From: a virus
IMG/VR virus record: IMGVR_UViG_3300030333_008210
Coordinates: 1 to 21,390 of that record
Length of the DNA: 21,390 bases
Strand: one strand, 5' to 3'
This document shows positions 1 to 6,280 of this stretch, piece by piece. The translations under genes and the position numbers were made by a program. The notes beneath the pieces were generated by a model, which saw only the letters and a program-made list of their open reading frames with translations, made no database searches and was not told where the DNA came from. Within the stretch, counting starts at the first letter, position 1; each line of letters begins with the position of its first letter.

Positions 1-854
1 AAAGTCCCAATGTCTGGCTTTTCTTTATAGTTAACCGAATTATTGGCGAGGGCTCGTTGAGGATTATTCTCCCACCATTGTCCCGACTTAGCGTGTCGCA
101 TTGACTCATCACGGAGGTTTGACAGGCTGATAAGAGCGGACCTGCGAACACCACCAACGACAACAATCTCAGCAATTTTACATACAATGTCATGTGCTTC
201 TACCGATTTAAGTTTACGTCCAGCGGCATTCTGAAAGGTATTTATTGTGAACTTGAATAGTTCTTCAAGTGGTTCTGGACCGGAGGCTCTACCTCCGAAT
301 GTTTTAAGAGGCGTCCCTGCCGGTCTTACGTTTGACAAATCCCATCTTGGTATTTGACCTTGCCACACTAATGATAGCAATTCTTTATATGCTTTAGCCC
401 AACCGAGTTTTGAATCTGCTACTACAATTGTTGTGTCAGTTTCATGAAATTCTTCTGAAACTGGTGGCAACTTATCTACATATTCTTCTTCTACCGAGAA
501 TCCTACACCCGTACCATTCATTAATACATACAAAATTTCATCAAATGATCTTGGCGAATCCACTTTTACATAAGAACAGTTATAACCTGCTATGTTTTCT
601 TTTTTTAATGCCTCTCCAGCGGTCATCAAACATCTCATTGACGGCATGACATCTAAATTTGTAATCGCATTTCTTAAATCTGCCTCCACACCATTTTCTA
701 ATTTAAACTCGTGTCTACTGTCTAAATGTTCCTTAAAAAAATTGATAAATCTGTCAACTGTTTCTTCCCAAGATTCTCTTCGTTTAAGATCATAATTCCA
801 TCTTGCATAACGTGATAAATGTATAAATGATTGGTACTCGGTAGGTAGAGGCAT
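1..854 (-). CDS. nrdJ: Adenosylcobalamin-dependent (class II) ribonucleotide reductase, N-terminal part, cut by window edge
   Basis: Reduces ribonucleotides to deoxyribonucleotides for phage DNA synthesis, with adenosylcobalamin as radical source. The first 284 residues are visible; the gene runs off the left edge and is not truncated biologically as far as can be seen. It resembles the monomeric Lactobacillus-type ribonucleoside-triphosphate reductase. Shared points are YARW near residue 16, SWEETVDRF (28-36), YNCSYV with C93 as the likely first redox cysteine, NGTGVGFSVE (113-122), LSNVRPAGT followed by FGGRASGPEPL (186-196), and VGGVRRSA (233-240). The segment between GVGFSV and LSNVRP is only about 60 residues, shorter than I recall for the Lactobacillus enzyme. 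The ATG at 852-854 has a clear ribosome site, AAGGAG, at 861-866. It follows thyX closely (the site overlaps the end of thyX), so it is probably the third gene of the primase-thyX-RNR operon. The catalytic-loop and C-terminal cysteines lie outside the window. Confidence 0.9.
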   Translation of the reverse strand, partial: MPLPTEYQSFIHLSRYARWNYDLKRRESWEETVDRFINFFKEHLDSRHEFKLENGVEADLRNAITNLDVMPSMRCLMTAGEALKKENIAGYNCSYVKVDSPRSFDEILYVLMNGTGVGFSVEEEYVDKLPPVSEEFHETDTTIVVADSKLGWAKAYKELLSLVWQGQIPRWDLSNVRPAGTPLKTFGGRASGPEPLEELFKFTINTFQNAAGRKLKSVEAHDIVCKIAEIVVVGGVRRSALISLSNLRDESMRHAKSGQWWENNPQRALANNSVNYKEKPDIGT

Positions 855-866
855 TTTTTACTCCTT

Positions 867-1694
867 TTAATTTAACTTGTCTAAAAATTCTTTTGATTCT
901 CGTTCTGATAGACCATATTTGTCCATCGTCCAACTTCCATCTAAATTATCTTTTATGATCTCCATTTCTTTTGCTGAAAAAGTTCTTGAATTCATAATAT
1001 AATCTTCAAATGCTTCACAACAAATTGGAAACTTTGGTTTAATCATCTCGTACATTGCATCTGCATAATCTCTAATTTCTTTTTGTGCGTGTGCATCCAT
1101 ACGTAATTTTGCAAAATGAAAAAAATTATTTAAATCTATTTTCCAAATACATTCAGTATAATTTGATACGGGTAAAACAATTCTTGCAAGTTCTCTTGCA
1201 ACACCCTTAAATCCTTCATAAAAACCGTCTAACGGAGTTGGGTCTACAATTTGTCTATAACACTCTTTTGCTTGATCATTTATGGCAACCATACGACCGA
1301 GAACAAGCATTTTATTGTTCTCATCAAGCAATTCTCCACGACCTTGATTATTTGTATCCGATTGCACATTCACATCTGCTTCAGCAGGCAGATAAAATTC
1401 ATCACTCATAATAGAGTAACGACCAGAGTATTCATTTATGTTAGCAGTCCTATGTCTAACTAATTGTCTCATAATAAAAATTGGCAGTTTCAAATGAAAC
1501 TTTACTTCACACATCTCAAATGGTGATGTGTGTTTGTGTCTCATCAAATAACGAATTAGGTTTCTTGTTTGGCTTACCTTCCGTGTACCAGTACCGTAAC
1601 TAATTCTTGCGGCGTTTTCAACTTCTTCGTCATTGCCCATCACTTCTAGTAACTTCACAAAACCATGCTTATGCACTTGAGTCATTTCAATCAT
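867..1694 (-). CDS. thyX: FAD-dependent thymidylate synthase ThyX
   Basis: Makes dTMP from dUMP using methylenetetrahydrofolate and reduced FAD, independent of the ThyA mechanism. The 275-residue product carries the ThyX signature RHR-x7-S as RHRTANINEYSGRYS at residues 80-94, preceded by HTSPFE (55-60). A C-terminal helix segment LRMDAHAQKEIRDYA fits the conserved substrate-binding end of the family. Length is slightly above the usual 220-260. The start ATG overlaps the primase stop as ATGA (1691-1694), indicating coupled translation, and the RNR gene follows with its ribosome site inside the thyX end. ThyX with RNR and primase forms a nucleotide-supply and replication operon. The family assignment is firm. 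Confidence 0.96.
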   Translation of the reverse strand: MIEMTQVHKHGFVKLLEVMGNDEEVENAARISYGTGTRKVSQTRNLIRYLMRHKHTSPFEMCEVKFHLKLPIFIMRQLVRHRTANINEYSGRYSIMSDEFYLPAEADVNVQSDTNNQGRGELLDENNKMLVLGRMVAINDQAKECYRQIVDPTPLDGFYEGFKGVARELARIVLPVSNYTECIWKIDLNNFFHFAKLRMDAHAQKEIRDYADAMYEMIKPKFPICCEAFEDYIMNSRTFSAKEMEIIKDNLDGSWTMDKYGLSERESKEFLDKLN

Positions 1695-2692
1695 AATTTA
1701 TATTCCATCAATTTAGTTTTTGCGGTCAAACCTTGATATGTGTTTTTATGTATAATTTCCATGATATTGACATCATTAGAAAACATATCGTTAATATCTT
1801 TCTGAATAATATGTCTTGGCCAAATGACAATTTTATAATTGTCATCAATTATTTTTGTCATTTTTTTTATTATTTCTTTATTTCTTTTTTCATTATCATA
1901 AATGAAAACAACATCTTTATTTTCAAACATTTTACAATATGTGGATAGATCAGCACCAGCCATTGCGAGAGAATTATCTACAAATAAAGAATCGATAGGA
2001 CCTTCAACGATATATGTTGTTTTACTTTCATCCCAAGTATTTAAACCAAAAATTTTTGGAGCATTTTCTCTAACTTTTATTGTAATATATCTTAATTTCG
2101 AATCACCTCTTAGTGACCTTCCTTGTGCGGCAATGAGATTTTCATTTTTATCAAAAAAAGGAATGACTAATCTAGGATCATCTTGAATTAAGTCATATTG
2201 AACATCAAGATTTAAACTTTCAACCCAATGTTTAAAGTCTTGTGCAAAATAAAGATATTTGTATTTATTGACATTGATATTTCTAGATTCTACATATTGT
2301 TTACAAAAATGATCATCTTCTAAATTACTGACACAAGGTATGTTTAATTTTATTTTTTGAAATTTTGGTGTTTCAAATTTAAATTCAGGTTTCTTATAAT
2401 TACTAAAACCATTTTCACCATTTCTATATCTTTCCATGATATATTGATCATGTAAATTTGTGTCCAGTTGTTTTAAAAAATTAGTAAATGAAAGACCTAC
2501 ACCACAATTATGGCATTTATAAAAAAGATCATTATTTTTTCTATGTACATATCCTCTTGCCTTTGTGAGTTTTTTTTGTGAATCACCACATATGGGACAT
2601 CTAAAGTTCCATAAAAACTCTCTTTTTTGTGTATAAAGAGGAAGACGATTAGATAAAAGATTTAAATATTTAACATCAATGAATACTGACAT
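1691..2692 (-). CDS. DNA primase, T4 gp61-like
   Basis: Synthesises RNA primers for lagging-strand replication, working with the gp41 helicase encoded further upstream in this window. The 333-residue product is close to T4 gp61 in length. An N-terminal zinc-binding domain shows CPICGDS (C32, C35) and CHNC (C60, C63). A Toprim catalytic domain shows VEGPIDSLF (229-237, with the catalytic Glu) and IYDNE (264-268), followed by KDIND (298-302). The ATG at 2690-2692 has only a weak ribosome site (GGTG). Upstream lies a consensus sigma70-type promoter at 2727-2755, so this is the first gene of an early operon continuing into thyX and the RNR gene. Assignment as primase is firm; equivalence to gp61 rests on gene content and size. 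Confidence 0.93.
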   Translation of the reverse strand: MSVFIDVKYLNLLSNRLPLYTQKREFLWNFRCPICGDSQKKLTKARGYVHRKNNDLFYKCHNCGVGLSFTNFLKQLDTNLHDQYIMERYRNGENGFSNYKKPEFKFETPKFQKIKLNIPCVSNLEDDHFCKQYVESRNINVNKYKYLYFAQDFKHWVESLNLDVQYDLIQDDPRLVIPFFDKNENLIAAQGRSLRGDSKLRYITIKVRENAPKIFGLNTWDESKTTYIVEGPIDSLFVDNSLAMAGADLSTYCKMFENKDVVFIYDNEKRNKEIIKKMTKIIDDNYKIVIWPRHIIQKDINDMFSNDVNIMEIIHKNTYQGLTAKTKLMEYKL

Positions 2693-2726
2693 GATACACC
2701 ATATTATTTTGAGTGAAATTTAATAA

Positions 2727-2755
2727 AGTATATCAATTTTTGGATAGAATGTCAA
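2727..2755 (-). promoter_or_regulatory. Consensus sigma70-type promoter for the primase-thyX-RNR operon
   Basis: On the minus strand the -35 box is TTGACA (2750-2755), the spacer is exactly 17 nt, and the -10 box is TATACT (2727-2732), one mismatch from TATAAT. The predicted transcript start near 2720 gives a leader of about 28 nt before the primase ATG. The -35 lies directly against the stop codon of the preceding small gene. It sits where late-type virion genes end and replication genes begin, as expected for a host-polymerase-dependent early promoter. Confidence 0.8.
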
Positions 2756-2914
2756 TCACAGGCCAGCATATTTTATAACATTACCTATTTTTTCATCATC
2801 TAGTTTTAGTTTATATCCTAATTCATAAACCAAACCAACATCTCTAATTTTATTTTTATTTTTAATTGATTCCGCTAATCTTAAAAGTTTTTTTTCATCA
2901 TCATTTAGTTGCAT
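2756..2914 (-). CDS. Small hypothetical protein, 52 aa
   Basis: Unrecognised small protein beginning MQLNDDEKKLLRLAESIK and ending VIKYAGL, predicted mainly helical and charged. Its ATG lies inside the last codons of the upstream membrane-protein gene (overlap 2901-2914), and its stop abuts the -35 box of the next promoter. The Shine-Dalgarno is weak (GAAGAG upstream). Support comes from the open frame exactly filling the space between the upstream gene and the promoter, and from protein-like composition. It could still be a chance frame. Confidence 0.55.
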   Translation of the reverse strand: MQLNDDEKKLLRLAESIKNKNKIRDVGLVYELGYKLKLDDEKIGNVIKYAGL

Positions 2915-3116
2915 ATTCTAACTCTTCGACCGATTTATTCAAAGCAAGTTGTTCAGACATTCTATCAACTGTCTCTGAAATATGTTTTACTTCAGTTTTG
3001 ACAGTTGCAATGTCTTCTTTAAGTTCTACTACGTTTACAAGACTCCAACCTACAATACCGATGATTGCTACAATCATCGGGGTAACAACCATTTGTAGTA
3101 GAGTCTCGTGTCTCAT
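2901..3116 (-). CDS. Small single-pass membrane protein with coiled-coil tail, 71 aa
   Basis: From the ATG at 3114-3116 the product is 71 residues: a short N-terminus (MRHETLLQM), one hydrophobic segment (about residues 7-27, with VVTPMIVAIIGIVGW), then a charged helix with heptad-like spacing (LKEDIATVKTEVKHISETVDRM). A TTG four codons upstream (3128) would lengthen it, but the ATG is preferred: GGATAA lies upstream at suitable spacing and the ATG follows the previous stop by 4 nt. Function is unknown; small holin-like or membrane-anchor roles are possible for a phage late gene. It overlaps the next small gene by 14 nt. Confidence 0.75.
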   Translation of the reverse strand: MRHETLLQMVVTPMIVAIIGIVGWSLVNVVELKEDIATVKTEVKHISETVDRMSEQLALNKSVEELEYATK

Positions 3117-3120
3117 TTCT

Positions 3121-3474
3121 TTATCCAATACTGTTTACCATTTTTAATAGACTTTTACCCATGGCAATTGCATCATTAACTTTTTCTACGGCGGCATCAA
3201 CTTCTGCATCAACATCAATATCACCACCTAAACCCAACTCAGTCATTGAATATTTAGCAAGTTCTACAATTTCATCAACAGATAAATCTTCAATTTCAGG
3301 AAGAACTTCATCAATATTTTCTACTGCAGGAGCAATTTTTTTGAGAGGATCAACAAAGTTTTTTGCATCATACCAATCAAAATCTCCATCTGCCAAACTA
3401 ATTTTAATTGCATTAGCCATACTGAATACAAATGCTAATACTTCTTTTGTTTCTTTAACTCCTCTTTCAGACAT
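3121..3474 (-). CDS. Hypothetical acidic helical protein, 117 aa
   Basis: I do not recognise this family. The product is acidic and predicted mostly helical, with a central run of Asp/Glu-rich segments (NIDEVLPEIEDLSVDEIVEL and DIDVDAEVDAAVEKV) and a Gly/Leu-rich end. The ATG has an AAAGGAATAAA-type ribosome site. It lies between the 213-aa fibre-like gene and a small membrane protein in a tight run, suggesting late expression and possibly a virion or lysis accessory role. There is no signal peptide or clear membrane segment. Confidence 0.8.
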   Translation of the reverse strand: MSERGVKETKEVLAFVFSMANAIKISLADGDFDWYDAKNFVDPLKKIAPAVENIDEVLPEIEDLSVDEIVELAKYSMTELGLGGDIDVDAEVDAAVEKVNDAIAMGKSLLKMVNSIG

Positions 3475-3483
3475 TTTATTCCT

Positions 3484-4125
3484 TTATGTTGTATTGATTA
3501 TGGTACCATTTGCATCTACAACTTTTAGAAAACCTTTTACATTATTCACACTATTTGTTATCTGTCCAGAAAAAGTAGTTTCCCCGTTAGCATGTAAATG
3601 TATGTGATTAATAGTACCTGATCCATTGTTAATTTTAATAAACATTTCTCCTTTATCATCAGCAGATGTTCCTTCATGATCTACAACAAATTCTGCTAAT
3701 TTATGTGGAGTCGCTCCTGATAGCGTAGTCATTTGCCATACATCATTTAATGTATGACCAGTTGTTGCTGAAGCAGTTATCGTAATACCATTATCTAGTG
3801 TTTGTGCAGAACCAGTAAGAGAGACACCTGTTGCTTCTGTAGTAGAAAAATTATCTTTTGACCAAGAGAATGTGTCTGGTGTGCCTGTAGCATCTATTTT
3901 AACATAATATGTGACAGATGTGGCTCCAGTGAATAAACCGCCAAAAGTTATATCGTTTAGACCTGAACCTGTACTTTGAGTAGTTGCACCCAATCCCGAT
4001 AACGCATCATTTCCATCAATTTCTCCTGAACTGAATCCATAAAATTCTACTCTAGATTGTCTATCAGTAGTTCCATCTGCATCATTATAATTTACAACTT
4101 CAACTTTTTCTCTAAAAATTGCCAT
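3484..4125 (-). CDS. Fibre-like virion protein with HxHxH motif, 213 aa
   Basis: Probable virion protein, rich in Gly, Thr, Ser and Asn as phage fibres are. Residues about 55-135 form a beta-rich domain (GGLFTGATSVTYYVKIDATG, then SLTGSAQTLDNGITITASAT and TGHTLNDVW) of a type that recurs in phage and phage-like structural proteins. Near the C-terminus HIHLH (174-178) stands in a fibre-like context (HANGETTFSGQI). The N-terminus MAIFREKVEVVNYN resembles short start segments of marine myophage structural proteins. The start ATG lies in a weak AT-rich inverted repeat with the ribosome site GGAAAT. Exact structural position is unknown. Confidence 0.8.
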   Translation of the reverse strand: MAIFREKVEVVNYNDADGTTDRQSRVEFYGFSSGEIDGNDALSGLGATTQSTGSGLNDITFGGLFTGATSVTYYVKIDATGTPDTFSWSKDNFSTTEATGVSLTGSAQTLDNGITITASATTGHTLNDVWQMTTLSGATPHKLAEFVVDHEGTSADDKGEMFIKINNGSGTINHIHLHANGETTFSGQITNSVNNVKGFLKVVDANGTIINTT

Positions 4126-4148
4126 TATTTATTTCCAATAATGTTTTT

Positions 4149-4463
4149 TTACAATTTACCTTTACCAAAATTTGAGACATTAATTGGTTTACCTTTTCTG
4201 TCAGGATTTTTATCATGTCTCCTTTTTGCTTTAACGGCATTACCTCGTTCTTTTTTAGAGAGTTGTTGTCTTTTTTTCCTCGACATGCATTTGGGTTTTG
4301 GACCATCTGCTTTACCATCACCGTCTTTATCATCTCTAGCACAATCGCCTACAACTTCGCCCTTAGTATTAACTCTTTTCCAATCTCCTTCAGGATTAGA
4401 TTTACTAAACCATTTTCTAAGATCTTCGTTGAATTGTTTATATGTTTTCAACCTGACTTCCAT
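4149..4463 (-). CDS. Small basic conserved marine-phage protein, 104 aa
   Basis: Function unknown. The N-terminus has an aromatic F-x-x-type helix (LKTYKQFNEDLRKWF) reminiscent of capsid-targeting peptides. Then come DWKRVNTKGEVVGDC, a DxDxDG-like acidic loop (DDKDGDGKADG), a second cysteine in PKCMSRKKRQQ, and a very basic end (KKERGNAVKAKRRHDKNPDR). This C-x-n-PKCM-x-n-KKER arrangement recurs in marine tailed-phage proteins of unknown function (recalled from memory, possibly DUF6321-like, not verified). Its ATG overlaps the end of the 57-aa gene by 16 nt, and its ribosome site (AAAGGTGG) lies within that gene. The two neighbours carry motifs that I recall seeing together elsewhere, so they may act together. 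Confidence 0.85.
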   Translation of the reverse strand: MEVRLKTYKQFNEDLRKWFSKSNPEGDWKRVNTKGEVVGDCARDDKDGDGKADGPKPKCMSRKKRQQLSKKERGNAVKAKRRHDKNPDRKGKPINVSNFGKGKL

Positions 4464-4621
4464 CCACCACCTTTTGATTTATACCATTTTGCGGCCCATC
4501 CGTTGGCATATGCCGATGGATATACATCGAATTTTGACTTAGCCATTGACTTGGCTTGTGACCAAAGTTTAGGATTTGTAGGAATGCTTTTTTCTACGAT
4601 AAAATCTTTAAATCTTAACAT
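4448..4621 (-). CDS. Small conserved phage protein with PSAYANGWAAKWYK motif, 57 aa
   Basis: Starts MLRFKDFIVEKS, close to the T4-type capsid-targeting pattern with a possible prohead-protease site IVE at residues 8-10. It then carries KFDVYPSAYANGWAAKWYKS, a motif recurrent in small tailed-phage proteins of unknown function. A longer frame upstream to 4693 exists, but the ATG at 4619-4621 is preferred: GGGGAG (4626-4631) lies just upstream, and the extra residues would be a Lys/Ile/Phe-rich run from coding overlap with the neighbouring 113-aa gene. It overlaps the upstream gene by 14 nt and the downstream one by 16 nt. Probably a minor internal virion protein; that is inference. Confidence 0.8.
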   Translation of the reverse strand: MLRFKDFIVEKSIPTNPKLWSQAKSMAKSKFDVYPSAYANGWAAKWYKSKGGGWKSG

Positions 4622-4949
4622 GATTCTCCCCAAATGATGAAAAAATATTTTTAAAATTTTCTTCAACTTTATTCTTTCTAGTTTTTTCTTCATCTATTTT
4701 TTTCATTAAAAAATCAAACATTTCTTTTTTCTTTTCAAGTTTTAAAGTTTTTTCGCCTTTTTTTTCATTTCTTAAATTTATCAATCTCATAATCGTTTCT
4801 ATAACATCATCCTTGAATTGCAGATCTCTTTTTGAAACCTCATTAATTATATTTTTTGTTTCGCTATCAGATAAATTATATTTTATTTTTAAGTAGTTTT
4901 CTTTTTCTTCTGTAATTTTTTCTATAAAAAAAATTTTAAATTTTTTCAT
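4608..4949 (-). CDS. Hypothetical charged helical protein, 113 aa
   Basis: Unrecognised. It is Lys/Glu-rich and predicted almost entirely helical, with coiled-coil-like stretches (IEKITEEKENYLKIKYNLSD and LEKKKEMFDFLMKKIDEEKT). Its ATG overlaps the stop of the 250-aa gene as ATGA (4946-4949), so translation is likely coupled. The ribosome site is weak (CGGAAAA). Composition and the tight operon position support a real gene. No enzymatic motif is visible. Confidence 0.78.
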   Translation of the reverse strand: MKKFKIFFIEKITEEKENYLKIKYNLSDSETKNIINEVSKRDLQFKDDVIETIMRLINLRNEKKGEKTLKLEKKKEMFDFLMKKIDEEKTRKNKVEENFKNIFSSFGENHVKI

Positions 4950-5698
4950 TTTTTTCCGTATCTTAAATATAACATTGCGCCGGATAACTCATCCTGTAAA
5001 ATAATTGGTCTTCCGGGATTGCTTCTACCATACTGTCTAATAGCATCTCCTATTTCATCATTTCCCACATAATTTTCATATTTGGCATATTTCTTTTTAC
5101 CAAATCTAGATCTCATAAAAACTTCAGGTTTTACAAGAAAAACGTCTGATCCTGCAAACTTTTTTCTCTTTATTAATTTAGATGGTCCTGGTGGTTCCCC
5201 ATGAGGGCCCGCACCTATTCCATGTATACCTGATCCATCACCAACTGCAATATTTTCTGTTTTCATTCTTGCTTCTAGTAATTCTTCTTTTTGATCTACC
5301 TCATCCATCATCTCATAAATTTCATACTTCTTTGATCTACATTCTTCTAAAAAATTCATATATTTTTTTTCTAAATAATGCTCTTCCAAATAATTTTTTA
5401 AATTTTTCTTCTTTTCCTCTTCTTTTAACAAAAATAATGCCGCCGCAAAAGTCGCAAATCTAGTTGATCCACCAGGTATTTTGGCTAAAACTTTTTTCAA
5501 ATTGAATACCAATGTATCGGTTAATGTATAAGCATCTTTTTCTTCTTTAGATTTTAATGATGATCTTTTCTTTAAGACTTTGCCTTTTTCATCTATTATT
5601 CCCAATTTAAATGCTTCAGTCTTTTCAAAGGGAGTGGTCAATTTTTTTATAAATTGATATACAAAATAAATGTTACCTGCGGCTGTTACTATTGACAT
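4946..5698 (-). CDS. Conserved marine-myophage protein of unknown function, 250 aa
   Basis: A conserved type I associate with T4-like marine phages, function unknown. The N-terminal half has YFVYQFIKKLTTPFEKTEAF (11-30) followed by GIIDEKGKVLKKR and a predicted helix ending in AKIPGGSTRFATFAAALFLL. The middle is a charged helix (EEEKKKNLKNYLEEHYLEKK), then a Gly/Pro-rich hinge (GDGSGIHGIGAGPHGEPPGP). The C-terminus (IRQYGRSNPGRPIILQDEL, then SGAMLYLRYGKK) is compact and basic. Its ATG follows the previous gene as TAATG (1-nt overlap), and the next gene starts within its stop. Location among fibre and virion genes suggests a virion or assembly role. No enzyme motif is visible. Confidence 0.85.
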   Translation of the reverse strand: MSIVTAAGNIYFVYQFIKKLTTPFEKTEAFKLGIIDEKGKVLKKRSSLKSKEEKDAYTLTDTLVFNLKKVLAKIPGGSTRFATFAAALFLLKEEEKKKNLKNYLEEHYLEKKYMNFLEECRSKKYEIYEMMDEVDQKEELLEARMKTENIAVGDGSGIHGIGAGPHGEPPGPSKLIKRKKFAGSDVFLVKPEVFMRSRFGKKKYAKYENYVGNDEIGDAIRQYGRSNPGRPIILQDELSGAMLYLRYGKK

Positions 5699-6090
5699 TA
5701 ATACTTTCTTAAATTTTGTGCGATTCTCATATCAACTCTTATATCACTACTAATAATAACTTTTCCATTTACAGATTGAATAATTTCTGGCATGCCGTCC
5801 AAATAAATCAAAAAAGTTTTTAAAGCAGGCCAATAATTTTCAGAAATTTTTAAAAATAAAATTCTTGCTAACACTTCAAAAGGAAAAACATTTCCTAACA
5901 TAATTAAATGATTTAATATTAATCTTTCTTTTAAGTCACCATTTATTTTATATCGATTCAGTAATCTTTTAATATATTTTATTATCTTTAAATCATTATA
6001 AAAATCTTGTTCCGTTAGACATTGAGGATTTTCATAATGCTTCATTGCATATAAAATAAAGTTTTTTTCATTCAAATCTTCAAAAAACAT
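5698..6090 (-). CDS. Conserved phage protein, 130 aa (DUF7207-like)
   Basis: Resembles a conserved tailed-phage family of unknown function. The pattern is N-terminal FILYAMKHYENPQCLTEQDF, a helix IKYIKRLLNRYKINGDLKER, then LILNHLIMLGNVFPFEVLAR, LFLKISENYWPALKTFLIYL, and DGMPE. I recall this as DUF7207 but have not checked. Predicted all-helical and soluble. Coupled by 1-nt TAATG overlaps both to the 61-aa gene upstream (6090) and the 250-aa gene downstream (5698), so these three are probably co-translated. Role unknown; the context is virion assembly. Confidence 0.85.
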   Translation of the reverse strand: MFFEDLNEKNFILYAMKHYENPQCLTEQDFYNDLKIIKYIKRLLNRYKINGDLKERLILNHLIMLGNVFPFEVLARILFLKISENYWPALKTFLIYLDGMPEIIQSVNGKVIISSDIRVDMRIAQNLRKY

Positions 6091-6275
6091 TATGATTTTT
6101 CTTTTTTATTTTCTGAATTTTGAAGTAAAAAATGACATGTTTGTATTGCTCCTGTTAACATGTCACTACTTTTTTTCAGTTTTTTTAACTCCTCTTTTAA
6201 TTGATATATTTTAAAATCTGTTGTCTGTTTATCTAAAGTTAATCTTTCAATTTCATTATTTAAATTTTCACTCAT
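6090..6275 (-). CDS. Small coiled-coil protein after the large fibre gene, 61 aa
   Basis: The product is one long helix with heptad spacing (LNNEIERLTLDKQTTDFKIY, then QLKEELKKLKKSSDML), followed by TGAIQTCHFLLQN. The start is placed at the ATG 6273-6275: GAGGAG (6284-6289) lies 8 nt upstream, whereas an upstream GTG at 6284 would overlap that site. It directly follows the 1311-aa fibre gene and overlaps the next gene by 1 nt. Size, coiled-coil nature and position recall small fibre-assembly chaperones such as T4 gp57A, but there is no sequence evidence of homology. Confidence 0.82.
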   Translation of the reverse strand: MSENLNNEIERLTLDKQTTDFKIYQLKEELKKLKKSSDMLTGAIQTCHFLLQNSENKKEKS

Positions 6276-6280
6276 TATTA

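Noticed and set aside
1-854. RNR gene as a truncated pseudogene
   Set aside because: The frame is open to the window edge with all expected N-terminal motifs. The truncation is only the window boundary.
4123-4143. 7-bp inverted repeat CATTATT/AATAATG around the start of the 213-aa gene
   Set aside because: AT-only, short, and includes the start codon; too weak to call a terminator or translational switch.
3161-4542. Plus-strand open frames of 148, 161 and 140 codons
   Set aside because: They mirror minus-strand genes with good starts and recognisable composition. Their Ser/Phe/Ile-rich products look like reverse-strand readings.
4622-4693. Upstream extension of the 57-aa gene to give 81 residues
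   Set aside because: The extension overlaps the neighbouring gene and is low-complexity, while GGGGAG stands just before the internal ATG.
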